A stretch of 64,000 nucleotides of DNA from Streptantibioticus cattleyicolor NRRL 8057 = DSM 46488 (GTDB taxonomy: Bacteria > Actinomycetota > Actinomycetes > Streptomycetales > Streptomycetaceae): contig NC_017586.1 in assembly GCF_000240165.1 (NCBI RefSeq), positions 4,216,001-4,280,000 of the forward strand, read 5' to 3'. The first letter of the stretch is position 1. Each line of letters opens with the position of its first letter. The translations under genes were made by a program, and so were the position numbers. The notes below the pieces were generated by a model. It was not told the origin of the DNA and searched no databases. It worked only from the letters and a program-made list of their open reading frames with translations. Shown one piece after another: positions 35,910-46,434 of the stretch.

Positions 35910-36957
35910 GCCGATCCTGCGGGTGCGGGGCCTGGTCAAGCACTTCCCGCTGACCCGCGGCATCCTGTTCAAACGGCAGATCGGCGCGGTCAAGGCGGTG
36001 GACGGCGTCGACTTCGAACTGCGCCCGGGGGAGACCCTGGGCATCGTGGGCGAGTCCGGCTGCGGCAAGTCCACCGTGGCCCGGCTGGTGATGAACCTGG
36101 AGAAGCCCACGGCCGGGGAGGTCCGCTACCGGGGGCAGGACATCACCCGGCTGACCGGACGCGACCTGAAGGCGGTGCGCCGCGACATCCAGATGGTCTT
36201 CCAGGACCCGTACACCTCGCTCAACCCCCGCATGACCGTGGGCGACATCGTCGGCGAGCCCTTCGCCATCCACCCCGAGGCGGCGCCCCGGGGCGAGCGG
36301 CGCCGCCGGGTCCAGGAACTGCTGGAGGTCGTCGGACTGAGCCCCGAGTACGTCAACCGCTACCCGCACCAGTTCTCCGGCGGCCAGCGGCAGCGCATCG
36401 GCATCGCCCGCGGCCTCGCCCTCAACCCGCGCGTCATCATCTGCGACGAGCCGGTCTCCGCCCTCGACGTCTCCGTCCAGGCCCAGGTGGTCAACCTGAT
36501 GGAGCGGCTGCAACGGGAGTTCGGCCTGAGCTACGTCTTCATCGCGCACGACCTGTCGGTGGTGCGCCACATCTCCGACCGGGTGGCCGTGATGTACCTG
36601 GGGCGGATCGTGGAGACCGGGGACGAGGAGCAGATCTACGAGCACCCCACGCACCCGTACACCCAGGCGCTGCTCTCCGCGGTGCCGGTGCCCGATCCGG
36701 ACGCGCGCCAGGGGCGGGGCCGGATCATCCTCCACGGCGACGTGCCCTCACCGGCCGCGGTGCCCTCCGGCTGCCGCTTCCGCACCCGCTGCTGGAAGGC
36801 GCGGGAGAAGTGCGCCCGCGAGGTGCCCCCGCTCGCCGTCCCCGGGACCTTCCACGGCACCGGCTCCCCGGCCGAGCACCCCAGCGCCTGCCACTTCGCC
36901 GAGGAGGCACGGCCCGACCCCGAGCGCCCGCAACAGCCGAGCCGCCCGCGGCCGTGA
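35899..36957 (+). CDS. Peptide ABC transporter ATPase (DppF type)
   Basis: A 352-residue ATPase: [21 protein letters not shown] start typical of OppF/DppF, Walker [10 protein letters not shown], signature FSGGQRQR, Walker [19 protein letters not shown] switch, and the Cys-rich C-terminal [20 protein letters not shown] 35899 lies inside the end of the preceding ATPase gene. It is the last gene of the operon; a bidirectional hairpin overlaps its final codons. Confidence 0.93.
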   Translation: MSGEPILRVRGLVKHFPLTRGILFKRQIGAVKAVDGVDFELRPGETLGIVGESGCGKSTVARLVMNLEKPTAGEVRYRGQDITRLTGRDLKAVRRDIQMVFQDPYTSLNPRMTVGDIVGEPFAIHPEAAPRGERRRRVQELLEVVGLSPEYVNRYPHQFSGGQRQRIGIARGLALNPRVIICDEPVSALDVSVQAQVVNLMERLQREFGLSYVFIAHDLSVVRHISDRVAVMYLGRIVETGDEEQIYEHPTHPYTQALLSAVPVPDPDARQGRGRIILHGDVPSPAAVPSGCRFRTRCWKAREKCAREVPPLAVPGTFHGTGSPAEHPSACHFAEEARPDPERPQQPSRPRP

Positions 36958-36974
36958 CGGCACGCGGGCGGCTC
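36939..36974. terminator. Bidirectional terminator between convergent peptide importers
   Basis: A perfect 12-bp inverted repeat (36939-36950, GAGCCGCCCGCG, with 36963-36974) and a 12-nt loop that itself contains GCCG/CGGC. The left arm lies within the last codons of the plus-strand dppF-like gene; the right arm is 16 nt beyond the stop of the minus-strand bldKE-like gene. It lacks a T-tract, as is common in Streptomyces. Confidence 0.7.
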
Positions 36975-36989
36975 GGGGCAAGCGGCGGC

Positions 36990-38102
36990 TCACTCGGCGG
37001 CGGCGCCGCCCTCCTCCAGCGCGGCCAGCGCCGGGTCGAGGACGACGTCCTCGGTGCGCGCGGTGACCGACGGCTCCTCCGGGAAGTGGCAGGCCGTCAG
37101 GTGTCCCGCTTCGCTGCCGGAGATCTGCACCAGCGGCGGCGCCTCGGCGGCGCACTTGTCCTGCGCCTTCCAGCACCGGGTGCGGAACCGGCAGCCGGAC
37201 GGCGGGTTGATCGGCGACGGGACGTCACCGGCGAGCCGGATCCGCTCCCGCTCGTCGTCCGGGTCGGCCTCCGGCGCCGCCGACAGCAGCGCGTGGGTGT
37301 ACGGGTGCCGGGGGCGCTGATAGATCTCGTCCCGGGTGCCGATCTCCACGATCTTGCCCAGGTACATCACCGCCACCCGCTGCGAGAAGTGACGCACGAT
37401 CGCCAGGTCGTGGGCGATGAACAGGAACGCGATGCCCATCTCCCGCTGGAGTTCCTGGAGCAGGTTGACCACCTGCGCCTGGATGGAGACGTCCAGCGCC
37501 GAGACCGGCTCGTCGGCCACGATCAGCTTGGGCTCCAGGGCGAGCGCCCGGGCCACCCCGATGCGCTGCCGCTGGCCGCCGGAGAACTCGTGCGGGAAGC
37601 GGTTGTAGTGCTCGGGGTTGAGACCCACCGTCTCCAGCAGCTCGCGGACCTTCTTCTCCCGGCCGCCGGGCGGGTTGATCCCGTTGATCTCCATCGGCCC
37701 GGAGATGATGTTGCCGACCGTCTGCCGCGGGTTGAGCGAGGCGTACGGGTCCTGGAAGATCATCTGGATCTCGGAGCGGACCGGGGCCAGCTCCTTGCGG
37801 TTGGCGTGCGAGATGTCCTGGCCGCGGTAGGAGATCTTGCCGGCCGTCGGCTCGTACAGCCGGGTCACCAGCCGGCCGGTGGTCGACTTGCCGCAGCCGG
37901 ACTCGCCCACCAGACCCAGCGACTCGCCCGGGTGCACGGTGAAGTTGACGTCGTCCACCGCCTGCACCGCGCCCACCTGCCGCTTGAACAGGAAGCCGTC
38001 CATCACCGGGAAGTGCTTGGTGAGGCCGGAGACCTCCAGCAGCGGCTCGCCGGAACGCTGTTCGGGCACCGGCTTGTCCAGGGTCGTCTGGTTGTCGCTC
38101 AT
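36990..38102 (-). CDS. bldKE: Oligopeptide ABC transporter ATPase (BldKE-like)
   Basis: A 370-residue OppF-type ATPase: FLFKRQVGAVQAVDDV, Walker [11 protein letters not shown] loop MIFQDPYASLNP, signature FSGGQRQR, Walker [20 protein letters not shown] switch, and a C-terminal [17 protein letters not shown]...ACHF cysteine cluster. It is the fifth and last gene of the minus-strand importer. The gene order (permease, binding protein, permease, ATPase, ATPase) is that of the S. coelicolor bldK operon, the basis for the symbol. There the importer takes up an extracellular peptide needed for aerial mycelium. Confidence 0.85.
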   Translation of the reverse strand: MSDNQTTLDKPVPEQRSGEPLLEVSGLTKHFPVMDGFLFKRQVGAVQAVDDVNFTVHPGESLGLVGESGCGKSTTGRLVTRLYEPTAGKISYRGQDISHANRKELAPVRSEIQMIFQDPYASLNPRQTVGNIISGPMEINGINPPGGREKKVRELLETVGLNPEHYNRFPHEFSGGQRQRIGVARALALEPKLIVADEPVSALDVSIQAQVVNLLQELQREMGIAFLFIAHDLAIVRHFSQRVAVMYLGKIVEIGTRDEIYQRPRHPYTHALLSAAPEADPDDERERIRLAGDVPSPINPPSGCRFRTRCWKAQDKCAAEAPPLVQISGSEAGHLTACHFPEEPSVTARTEDVVLDPALAALEEGGAAAE

Positions 38103-38122
38103 CGGTCTTTCCTCGACTCCTG

Positions 38123-39202
<1,080 letters not shown>

Positions 39203-39269
39203 TTGAGGGGTCTCCTCGGATGCGGTGCGTGGAGCGGCTTTGCGAACGGTTCGGGCACGGGCCGGCCGG

Positions 39270-40247
39270 TCATGCGAGCCGGATCCGCGGGTCGATGAAG
39301 GCGTAGCTGGCGTCGATGATCACGTTGAAGATCACGATGGAGGTGGCCGAGAAGAGCATCACGCCCATCTCCAGCGGCAGGTCGGTGCCGAGCACCGCCT
39401 GCACCGCCAGCTGGCCGATGCCGTGCAGACCGAAGGTGGACTCGGTGATGATCGCGCCACCGAAGACCGAACCGAGGTCGATGCCGAAGATGGTGATGAT
39501 CGGGCCCATGGCGCCGCGCAGCGCGTACCGGAAGAAGACGTATCGAGAGCCCATGCCCTTCGCCCGCGCGGTGCGGACGTGCTCCTCCTGGAGCTGCTCG
39601 ACCATCAGCGACCGGGTCTGCCGGCTGTAGTTCGACCAGAAGATGACCGACATCACCAGCGCCGGAAGCAGCATGCCGGTGATCGAACCGACCGGGTCGC
39701 CCGACCAGTTGACGTCCTGGCCGTGCGGCAGCCAGCCGAGGGTGTCGGCGAAGAGGTAGATGGCGATCGGGCCGATGAAGTAGATCTGCACCGACTGGCC
39801 GGTCAGCGAGATCGCGCTGGCCACCTTGTCGAAGACGCCGCCCTGCTTGGCGGCGGAGATCAGGCCCAGGCCGACACCGATGATCAGGAAGATCGCGGCA
39901 CCCATGACGGCCAGCGTCAGGGTGTCGGGGTAGCGGTCCTTGATGATGTCCCACACCGGCTGCTGGCTGGCGAAGGAGAAGCCCAGGCAGGGCGCCGAGC
40001 AGTGACCGGAGGTCATGTCACGGCCGGCGAAGATGCCCACCATGTAGTGCCAGTACTGCTCCCAGATCGGCTGATCCAGGCCCATGTTGTGGCGGATCAG
40101 CGACAACTGGGTCGGGGTGCAGACCTTGCCGCACGACAGGCGTGCCGGGTCGGAGGGCAGGGCGAAGAAGAGGAAGTAGGTGACGGCACTGATCAGGATC
40201 AGGATGACGATGGCGCCGAGCACCCGGCGAACAAGGAAACGGAGCAT
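39270..40247 (-). CDS. bldKC: Oligopeptide ABC transporter permease (BldKC-like)
   Basis: A 325-residue OppB-type permease with six helices: LRFLVRRVLGAIVILILISAV at the N-terminus, a periplasmic loop with paired cysteines (LSCGKVCTPTQLSLI and GHCSAPCLG), and the EAA loop HVRTARAKGMGSRYVFFRY. ATG 40247 is preferred since the helix-1 core follows directly; a start at 40289 adds 14 polar residues. The extra extracellular cysteines could form disulfides. A strong stem-loop separates it from the binding-protein gene upstream. Confidence 0.87.
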   Translation of the reverse strand: MLRFLVRRVLGAIVILILISAVTYFLFFALPSDPARLSCGKVCTPTQLSLIRHNMGLDQPIWEQYWHYMVGIFAGRDMTSGHCSAPCLGFSFASQQPVWDIIKDRYPDTLTLAVMGAAIFLIIGVGLGLISAAKQGGVFDKVASAISLTGQSVQIYFIGPIAIYLFADTLGWLPHGQDVNWSGDPVGSITGMLLPALVMSVIFWSNYSRQTRSLMVEQLQEEHVRTARAKGMGSRYVFFRYALRGAMGPIITIFGIDLGSVFGGAIITESTFGLHGIGQLAVQAVLGTDLPLEMGVMLFSATSIVIFNVIIDASYAFIDPRIRLA

Positions 40248-40323
40248 GGACGGGCTCTTCCGTGGATGCGCCGTCGGCGTCGGCGGCACTGGTAGGGGGA
40301 GCGGTCGGGCGGCCGGTCCGCGG

Positions 40324-40358
40324 GGTCGGCCCCGCCCGGGTCAGGGGCGGGGCCGACC
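40324..40358 (-). terminator. Intercistronic stem-loop between bldKB- and bldKC-like genes
   Basis: A perfect 14-bp stem (40324-40337, GGTCGGCCCCGCCC, with 40345-40358) and 7-nt loop, 24 nt after the binding-protein stop. No T-run follows in the direction of transcription. Placement between a binding protein and its permease suggests partial termination or 3'-end protection, which would give more binding protein than pore, as in other importer operons. Confidence 0.7.
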
Positions 40359-40381
40359 GGCGGAGCCGGGGTGGGGCGGGG

Positions 40382-42152
40382 TTACTTCACGAAGATGGTG
40401 TTGGCGTTGATGACGCCGATCTCCTGGTTGAAGGTGACACCACCCAGACCCGAGCCGTACAGCTGGAAGAACTTGTCGTAGGCGAAGGGCACCGCCGGAA
40501 CGTCGTTCTGCATGATGGTGTCGGACAGCTTCTGCCACTCGGCCTGCTGCGACTTCAGGTCCGGGATCGCGTTGATGCGGTCGATCTCCGAGTTGACCTT
40601 CGGGTCGTTGAGGAACGAGTAGTTCTCCTGGCCGTCACCGATGAGCCGACCGTCCATGATCGGCTGGATGGCGGTGGAGCCGTTGGGCCAGTCGGCCGCC
40701 CAGCCGGTGCGGTACATGTCGTACTCGTTGTTGACCTTGCCGATCAGGGTGTACGCGGCGGTGGCGTCGATCGGCTGGAGCTGGAGGTCGATGCCGGCCT
40801 TGGAGAAGGCGTTCTTCAGCGTGTTGGCGAAGTTCGACCACTTCGGGGTGTTGGCGTAGGCGATGGTGAGCTTGAGCGGGGTGGTGACCCCGGCCTCCTT
40901 CAGCAGCTCCTTGGCCTTCTCCGGGTCACCGGCCGGCTTCTTCAGCTTGTCGAACGGGTCGAAGTCGCGGGAGCCGGTGATGGTCGGGGACATCAGGCTG
41001 GTCGCCATGTCGCCCTGGGCCGACCCACCGGTGGCCTGCTGGGCGGCGGCCATCGGGAAGGCGTACATGATCGCCTTGCGGACCCGGACGTCCTTCACAC
41101 GCTTGGTGTTGATGTTCAGCATGTCGACGAACGGCTGGTACTGGTTGATGATCCGCGACTTGTACTTGGAGTCGCCCAGGATCGTCGTCATCTGGCTCGG
41201 GTCGGCCGACTGCGACAGCGAGGTCGCGTACTTGTCGTTGCCGGACCCGGCCATCAGGCGCTGGGTCAGGCCCGGGTTGGGGATGTTGACCGAGATCGAC
41301 CACTTGTCCGGATACTGCTGCCGGATCGGGTCGGTCTTCGGGTCCCAGTTGGTGTTGCGGACCAGCGTCAGCGACTTGCCCGGCTTGTAGTCCTCGATCT
41401 TGTACGGACCGGTGGAGACCGGGTGCAGGTCGTACTTCTGCTGGGTGTCCTTGGCCTTCGGGATCGGTGAGACGTCCGGCATCGCCATCGCGTAGGGCGC
41501 GTCGGCGTGCGGGTCCTTGAAGTGGAAGACGATGGTCTTGCTGTCCGGCGTCGCGACCAGCGAGTCCGGCAGGTCCTTGCCGTCGAACGGGCCCGAGTAG
41601 GTCTTCTGGTACGAGGTGCCCGACATCCAGATCTGGACGTAGGAGGCGCCCTCGGTCTCCCAGGGGGCGTAGGTGCGCTCGATGCCGTACTTGATGTCCT
41701 GCGCGGTGACGGGGGAGCCGTCCTCGTACTTCAGGCCGTCCTTGAGGTGGTACGTCCAGGTCTTGCCGCCGTCGGACATCTGGCCGGTGTCGGTGGCCAG
41801 GTCGCCGACGAGCTTCATGTCGCCGGTCTTGGGGTCGATCTTGTAGCCGGTCAGCGTGCGGGCGTAGAGGGTGGATATCGCCTGCTGGTTGCTGACGTAC
41901 AGGTGACCCGGGTCCAGGTGGTTGAAGTCGGTCTGCTCCAGGTCGTAGACCGTGCCGCCCTTCTTGGCGCCGGGGACGTCGGCGGCCGGGCCCTGGGAGT
42001 CGGCCGCGGTGCCCAGCGTGACCTTCTGCACCTTCGGCTTGGCGGTGTCGGCCAGCTGGCCGCCACCGCCCCCGCCCGCCGCCGCTGCACGCGCTGAGGG
42101 ACAGCGCACCCACCGCCACGACGGCGGCGTAATGAGCCTTACGCATTCTCAT
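40382..42152 (-). CDS. bldKB: Oligopeptide-binding lipoprotein (BldKB-like), frame broken after lipobox
   Basis: The signal peptide MRMRKAHYAAVVAVGALSL with lipobox LSAC is read from 42152 in one frame. The mature family-5 binding domain (QLADTAKPKVQKVTLG onward, WTYHLKDGLKYEDGSPVT, KAIMYAFPMAAAQ, to the stop at 40382) is in another frame, about 575 residues. The switch lies in the G-rich run at 42060-42083, just after the Cys, where one base too many is present. Removing one G gives an unbroken lipoprotein, C-S-(G)n-QLAD. Without correction only a start near 42109 is available for the domain, giving no signal peptide. It is therefore a sequencing error, a phase-variable tract or a real mutation. 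Gene order and family identify it as the BldKB-like component. Confidence 0.8.
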
Positions 42153-42231
42153 GGATTCCTGCCTGTCACTGATCTACGACTTGCCTTGGGAAGTCGGCCT
42201 GCCCGGGACCCGGTGCCGGCCACTTGGACAC

Positions 42232-43254
42232 TCAGCGGATGGTCTTGGGATCGAGAGCGTCCCGGACCGAGTCCCCGAGCAGGTTGAAGGCGATGACAAA
42301 CAGGGCCATCGCGATGCCGGGGAAGAACATGAAGGTGATGTCGGACTGGTAGAAGTTGGCGGCCTTCTGGAACATCAGGCCCCAGTCCGGCGTCGGGTCC
42401 TGCATGCCGACGCCGAGGTACGACAGACCCGCCTCGGCGGTGACGTTGACCGGCAGCAGCAGGGTGGCCTGCACCAGGATGGTGCTCCACACGTTGGGCA
42501 GCACCTCCTTGCGGATGATCCGCCAGGTCGAGGCGCCGCTCAACTTGGCGGCCTCGATGTACTCGCGTTCCCGCAGGGAGAGCACCTGGGCGCGGACCAG
42601 ACGGCCCATGGACATCCAGCCCAGCGCGAACTGCACCAGCACCAGCGCGGTGAACCGGATGAAGGTCGACTCCTGGGCGCCGGGACGCACGAAGATCGCC
42701 GCGATGACCGGCGCGAAGGCGATGAAGAACAGCTGCTGCGGGAAGGACATCATCAGGTCGGAGAAGCGGCCGGCGAAGTAGTCGGTCCGGCCGCCCATGT
42801 ACCCCTGGATCAGACCGACGAGCACACCCGCGACCACCGACAGGATGGTTACGCACAGCGCGACCCCCAGCGAGGTGCGGATGCCGTAGACCAGCAGCGC
42901 GAAGATGTCGCGGCCCAGCTGGGGCTCGATGCCGAACCAGTGGCTGCCGTCGATGCCGCCGTTGGGCTTGATCGGGTAGCCGTAGGAGTTCAGCAGGCCG
43001 TCGTCCTGCCCGTAGAACTTGTACGGGCTCTTGCCGGTGAGCCCGGTGATCACCGGGGCGAAGATCGCGACCAGGAGGAAGACGCCCACGATGCAGGCGC
43101 AGATGATGCCGGTCTTGTCGCGCTTGAAGCGCGCCCAGGCCAGCTGCCGGGGTGAGCGGCCGACGAGCTCTGGGGCGGCCGGGGAGCCGGCGTTCGCCGG
43201 GGCCTCCTCAGGGGCCGGCTCGGGCTCGGTAGCTGCCTGAGTAGGACTGGTCAT
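42232..43254 (-). CDS. bldKA: Oligopeptide ABC transporter permease (BldKA-like)
   Basis: A 340-residue OppC-type permease, first gene of the operon. A ~40-residue Pro/Glu-rich cytoplasmic tail precedes LAWARFKRDKTGIICACIVGVFLLVA. A periplasmic block with HWFGIEPQLGRDIFALLVYGIRTSLG and an EAA loop (EYIEAAKLSGASTWRIIRKE) follow. ATG 43254 is taken because MTSPTQAATEP is a typical N-terminus and GGA lies upstream; an earlier start at 43272 is possible. The 480-bp upstream gap should hold the operon promoter. The binding-protein gene begins 79 nt downstream. Confidence 0.87.
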   Translation of the reverse strand: MTSPTQAATEPEPAPEEAPANAGSPAAPELVGRSPRQLAWARFKRDKTGIICACIVGVFLLVAIFAPVITGLTGKSPYKFYGQDDGLLNSYGYPIKPNGGIDGSHWFGIEPQLGRDIFALLVYGIRTSLGVALCVTILSVVAGVLVGLIQGYMGGRTDYFAGRFSDLMMSFPQQLFFIAFAPVIAAIFVRPGAQESTFIRFTALVLVQFALGWMSMGRLVRAQVLSLREREYIEAAKLSGASTWRIIRKEVLPNVWSTILVQATLLLPVNVTAEAGLSYLGVGMQDPTPDWGLMFQKAANFYQSDITFMFFPGIAMALFVIAFNLLGDSVRDALDPKTIR

Positions 43255-43413
43255 TACGTTTCCATCCCGCACCGTGGGTCAGACGCGGCGAATGCCGCGG
43301 GTTGAGCGGACTTTCGCAATGTATTCAGCGTTTAGTCAAGAGGTTGCGGCCTGAAGAAGGGCCGATCAGCCGCATCTTGAGCGAAGGTTTGGCGGATTGC
43401 TGCACATACGTGC

Positions 43414-43443
43414 TTGACAGGTCCACAACGAATCGGGCATACT
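43414..43443 (+). promoter_or_regulatory. Consensus-like promoter pointing away from bldKA
   Basis: TTGACA (43414-43419) and CATACT (43438-43443) with an 18-nt spacer match the vegetative sigma (HrdB) pattern closely. The direction is plus, opposite to both flanking genes, with no coding gene downstream before a hairpin at 43552-43583. It may start a short non-coding RNA of about 130 nt. Just beyond it is TGTCTCAAACAGACA, an interrupted palindrome. Confidence 0.5.
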
Positions 43444-43551
43444 GTCTCAAACAGACACCAAATGCGTTTACATGCTGGCAACTTGTCCGCAGCATCACCG
43501 ATATACGGACGCCGCACGCTGAACAACGTACGGCCGTGCGGGTGCCGTAGG

Positions 43552-43583
43552 CCGACCGGGGTGATCCGTTTCGCCCCGGTCGG
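43552..43583. terminator. Stem-loop in the bldKA / S9 peptidase gap
   Basis: A perfect 10-bp stem CCGACCGGGG (43552-43561) with its complement at 43574-43583 and a 12-nt loop. It could end a plus-strand transcript from the promoter at 43414, or act on read-through from the minus-strand peptidase. Confidence 0.55.
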
Positions 43584-43612
43584 TCCACCGCCCTTCGCCT
43601 GCCCCGGCGGCC

Positions 43613-43675
43613 CCCCGAATTCCCGGCGGCTGGTGACACCACCCGCAGTGGTGGCCTATTATCAAGAATTCGGGG
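43613..43675. terminator. Nested stem-loop after the S9 peptidase
   Basis: An outer 10-bp stem CCCCGAATTC (43613-43622) with GAATTCGGGG (43666-43675) encloses an inner CACCAC/GTGGTG hairpin (43637-43653). It begins 62 nt beyond the peptidase stop (minus strand). It probably acts as terminator or 3'-end stabiliser. Confidence 0.5.
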
Positions 43676-43737
43676 TTGCCTTGGGCTTGCTTGCTTCGGC
43701 TCCGCTTCCGTTGTGCGAAGCGCGCTTTCCGGAACGG

Positions 43738-45879
43738 TTACGAGATGGCCAGCGCGCGCCGGAGGAAGTCGACCTGGAGCAGCAGCAGGTTCTCCGCCAC
43801 CTGCTCCTGCGGCGTGATGTGGGTCACCCCCGACAGCGGCAGCACCTCGTGCGCACGCCCCGCCGCCAGCAAAGCGGAGGACAGCCGCAGGGTGTGGGCG
43901 GCCACCACGTTGTCGTCGGCGAGCCCGTGCACGACCATCAGCGGCCGGGCCGGTTCCGCGGAATACGTCAGACCGGCGTCGGTCACCAGGGAGTTGGCCG
44001 CGTACCCCGCCGCCTCCTTCGCCGGGTCGCCCAGGTACCGCTCGGTGTAGTGGGTGTCGTACAGCCGCCAGTCGGTGGGCGGCGCCCCCGCGATGCCCGC
44101 GTGGAAGACGTCCGGGCGGCGCAGCACCGCCAACGCCGCCAGGTAACCCCCGTACGACCAGCCCCGGATCGCCACCCGGTCCAGGTCCAGCGGGAAGTCG
44201 CCGGCCAGCGCCCGTACCGCGGCCACCTGGTCGTCCAGGGTGACCCCGGCGAAGTCCCCGGCCACCGACTTCTCCCAGCCCGGCGAGTGCCCCGGGGTGC
44301 CCCGGCCGTCCGCGACCACCACCGCGAACCCCTGGTCCGCGAACCACTGCGAGGTCAGATGGGCGTTGTGGGCGGCGACCACCCGCTGGCCGTGCGGACC
44401 GCCGTACGGGTCGAGCAGCACCGGCAGCAGGCCGTCGCCCTCCCGGTAGCCGGCCGGCAGCAGCACCGCCGCCGGGATCCGCCGCTCGCCCGCCTCGGTG
44501 AGCACCGGGCGCGCGGTGAGCACCGGCCGCTGCGCGAACGAGGTGACCACCAGCGGATCCGCGCCCTCCCGCAGCACCCGGCAGACCGCGCCGGGCTCCT
44601 CCAGGGTGGCCGAGACGAGCACCGTCAACCCGCCGCCTCGCACCGCGGAGTGAACCCCGGGCACCTCGGACACCCGGGTCACCCCCCGCTCGCCGACCCG
44701 GTAGACGTGGATCTCGCCGGTCTCCGGCGCCTCGGCCAGCGGGCCGGCCGACGCCGTCACCAGCACGTCGGACCCGTCCACGTCGAGCACGGAGCGCACG
44801 TGCAGCCGGGCGTCGGTCAGCCGCCGGTCGCCGGCGACCAGCACCCGGGCCCCGCCGCCGTCCGCCCCGCCCTCGGCGACGTCGGCGATCCGCAGCAGCC
44901 GCCCGTCCGGCGTCCAGCACGGCACCCCGTCGAACAGCTCCAGCCACACCGGGTCCCGCTCCTCGTGGACCACCTCGGTGCGCCCGGTGTCCGGGTCCAC
45001 CGACAGATACAGCTGTGAACGCTGGTCACGTGCCTGTACGAGAAGAAGGGGTGCGCCCGCCGCCGACCAGTGCACCCGCGCCAGGTACGGATGGGCCGCC
45101 CGGTCCCAGGAGACCTCGGTCCGCGTACCGTCCAGGGCGATCAGGAAGAGGGTGACCTCGGCGTTGGGGGTGCCCGCCGCCGGGTAGGCCACCTCGGCCG
45201 GCTCGCGGTCCGGGTTGGCCGGGTCCGCGATCCACCACCGGCGCACCGGGGCCTCGTCCACCCGGGCGGCCAGCAGCCGGTCGCTCTCCGGCGACCACCA
45301 GAACCCGCGCGAGCGGCTCATCTCCTCCGCCGCGACGAACTCCGCGAGCCCCCAGGTCACCCCGTCCCGCTCCGGCTCGGCGAGCACCCGGTCACCGGTG
45401 CCGTCCGCGCCGACCACCCGCAGCGCGCCGTCGGCCACATAGGCGACCAGCCGGCCGTCCGGCGACGGACGCGGGTCCAACACCGGCCCCGGAACGGGGA
45501 GTTCCCGCGTCGTACCGGCCCGCAGCTCCGCGGTGAACAGCCGCCCGGAAAGGGCGAAGGCGGCCAGCTCCACCGCCCCGTCCACCGCGTACCCGACCAC
45601 CCCGGCCGACCCCTCGCGGCTGCGCTCCCGGCGCGCCCGCTCCTCGGCGGTCAACTCCTCCTCGGCACCGGAGAGCAGGGCCCGCGCGTCGGCCGCGAGC
45701 CGTTCGGCACCGGAGGCGGCGTCGAGCACCCACAGCGAGTTGGACCGGTCGGTGCCGGCCGCCGAACGCAGGAAGACCACGCGTTCCCCGTCCGGGGAGG
45801 CGGTGAACGTACGCGGCGCGCCGAGCGTGAACCGCTGGGTCACGGCATGCTGGCGCGGGAAGGAGAGGTGATCGTTCAT
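43738..45879 (-). CDS. S9-family peptidase (dipeptidyl-peptidase IV-like)
   Basis: A 713-residue cytosolic serine peptidase. The N-terminal ~450 residues are a WD40-like/beta-propeller domain ([32 protein letters not shown]), and the C-terminal ~260 an alpha/beta hydrolase: [11 protein letters not shown], the nucleophile motif [14 protein letters not shown] with the acid, and SGVTHIT with the His. [15 protein letters not shown] carries the EE motif that in DPP-IV-type enzymes docks the peptide N-terminus. ATG 45879 begins [20 protein letters not shown], and no signal peptide is seen. Next to the bldK-like importer it may digest imported di- or oligopeptides. Confidence 0.9.
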   Translation of the reverse strand: MNDHLSFPRQHAVTQRFTLGAPRTFTASPDGERVVFLRSAAGTDRSNSLWVLDAASGAERLAADARALLSGAEEELTAEERARRERSREGSAGVVGYAVDGAVELAAFALSGRLFTAELRAGTTRELPVPGPVLDPRPSPDGRLVAYVADGALRVVGADGTGDRVLAEPERDGVTWGLAEFVAAEEMSRSRGFWWSPESDRLLAARVDEAPVRRWWIADPANPDREPAEVAYPAAGTPNAEVTLFLIALDGTRTEVSWDRAAHPYLARVHWSAAGAPLLLVQARDQRSQLYLSVDPDTGRTEVVHEERDPVWLELFDGVPCWTPDGRLLRIADVAEGGADGGGARVLVAGDRRLTDARLHVRSVLDVDGSDVLVTASAGPLAEAPETGEIHVYRVGERGVTRVSEVPGVHSAVRGGGLTVLVSATLEEPGAVCRVLREGADPLVVTSFAQRPVLTARPVLTEAGERRIPAAVLLPAGYREGDGLLPVLLDPYGGPHGQRVVAAHNAHLTSQWFADQGFAVVVADGRGTPGHSPGWEKSVAGDFAGVTLDDQVAAVRALAGDFPLDLDRVAIRGWSYGGYLAALAVLRRPDVFHAGIAGAPPTDWRLYDTHYTERYLGDPAKEAAGYAANSLVTDAGLTYSAEPARPLMVVHGLADDNVVAAHTLRLSSALLAAGRAHEVLPLSGVTHITPQEQVAENLLLLQVDFLRRALAIS

Positions 45880-46168
45880 GGCCGAAGAGTAGGGCCACCA
45901 CGCCCGCCGCGGAGCCGGATCGCCGCGGTGATCCGGGTGTGCCCGGCCGCCCCGGCCCGTCCGGCCTCCCCGGCGCCACCGCGGTCGCGGTGTGTACGGC
46001 GACGGCCGGTGCGTACAAGCGTGCGCCCCGCGTGCTTCCATGCACCGAGGTATGCGGACTCACGGAAAGTTATGATCAGTTGCCGAGGGTTCCCTCGCCG
46101 CGAGGCGCAGGGAGAGCAAGAACGAGTTGGCGATGTCCCCGACCGCGCGTCCCTGGAGGTGAGCCGCT

Positions 46169-46363
46169 GTGGCACTCTCGATTTCGGCGGTGGTGCTGCT
46201 GCTGATCATCGTGCTGCTGCTGGTGCGGAAGTCCGGGCTCAAGATCGGGCACGCCATCGTCTGCGCGCTGCTCGGCTTCTACCTCGCCAGCTCCTCCATC
46301 GGCCCCACCATCCACCAGCTGACCACCAACGTGGCGGGGATGATCGGCAACTTCAAGTTCTGA
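46169..46363 (+). CDS. Small two-helix membrane protein
   Basis: A 64-residue protein beginning [23 protein letters not shown], a strong transmembrane helix, then a second moderately hydrophobic helix ([18 protein letters not shown]) and a short polar tail. The GTG start at 46169 follows GGAGG by about 9 nt. The upstream 290 bp contains TATGAT at 46071-46076 (good -10) and a CGAGGG-TT-CCCTCG hairpin at about 46083-46096, so it probably has its own promoter. It is conserved in style with small Streptomyces membrane proteins; function unknown. Confidence 0.75.
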   Translation: MALSISAVVLLLIIVLLLVRKSGLKIGHAIVCALLGFYLASSSIGPTIHQLTTNVAGMIGNFKF

Positions 46364-46434
46364 GCGCGGCCTGTTCGGCCTGCCGGGGCGGGCCGCACGA
46401 CGGGTCCGTCCCGGCCGGTAATACGCTGCCGGGT

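Noticed and set aside
43302-43550. 82-residue plus-strand frame in the bldKA upstream gap
   Set aside because: It spans the apparent promoter region, has a poor start and no family features; the promoter and hairpins explain the sequence better.
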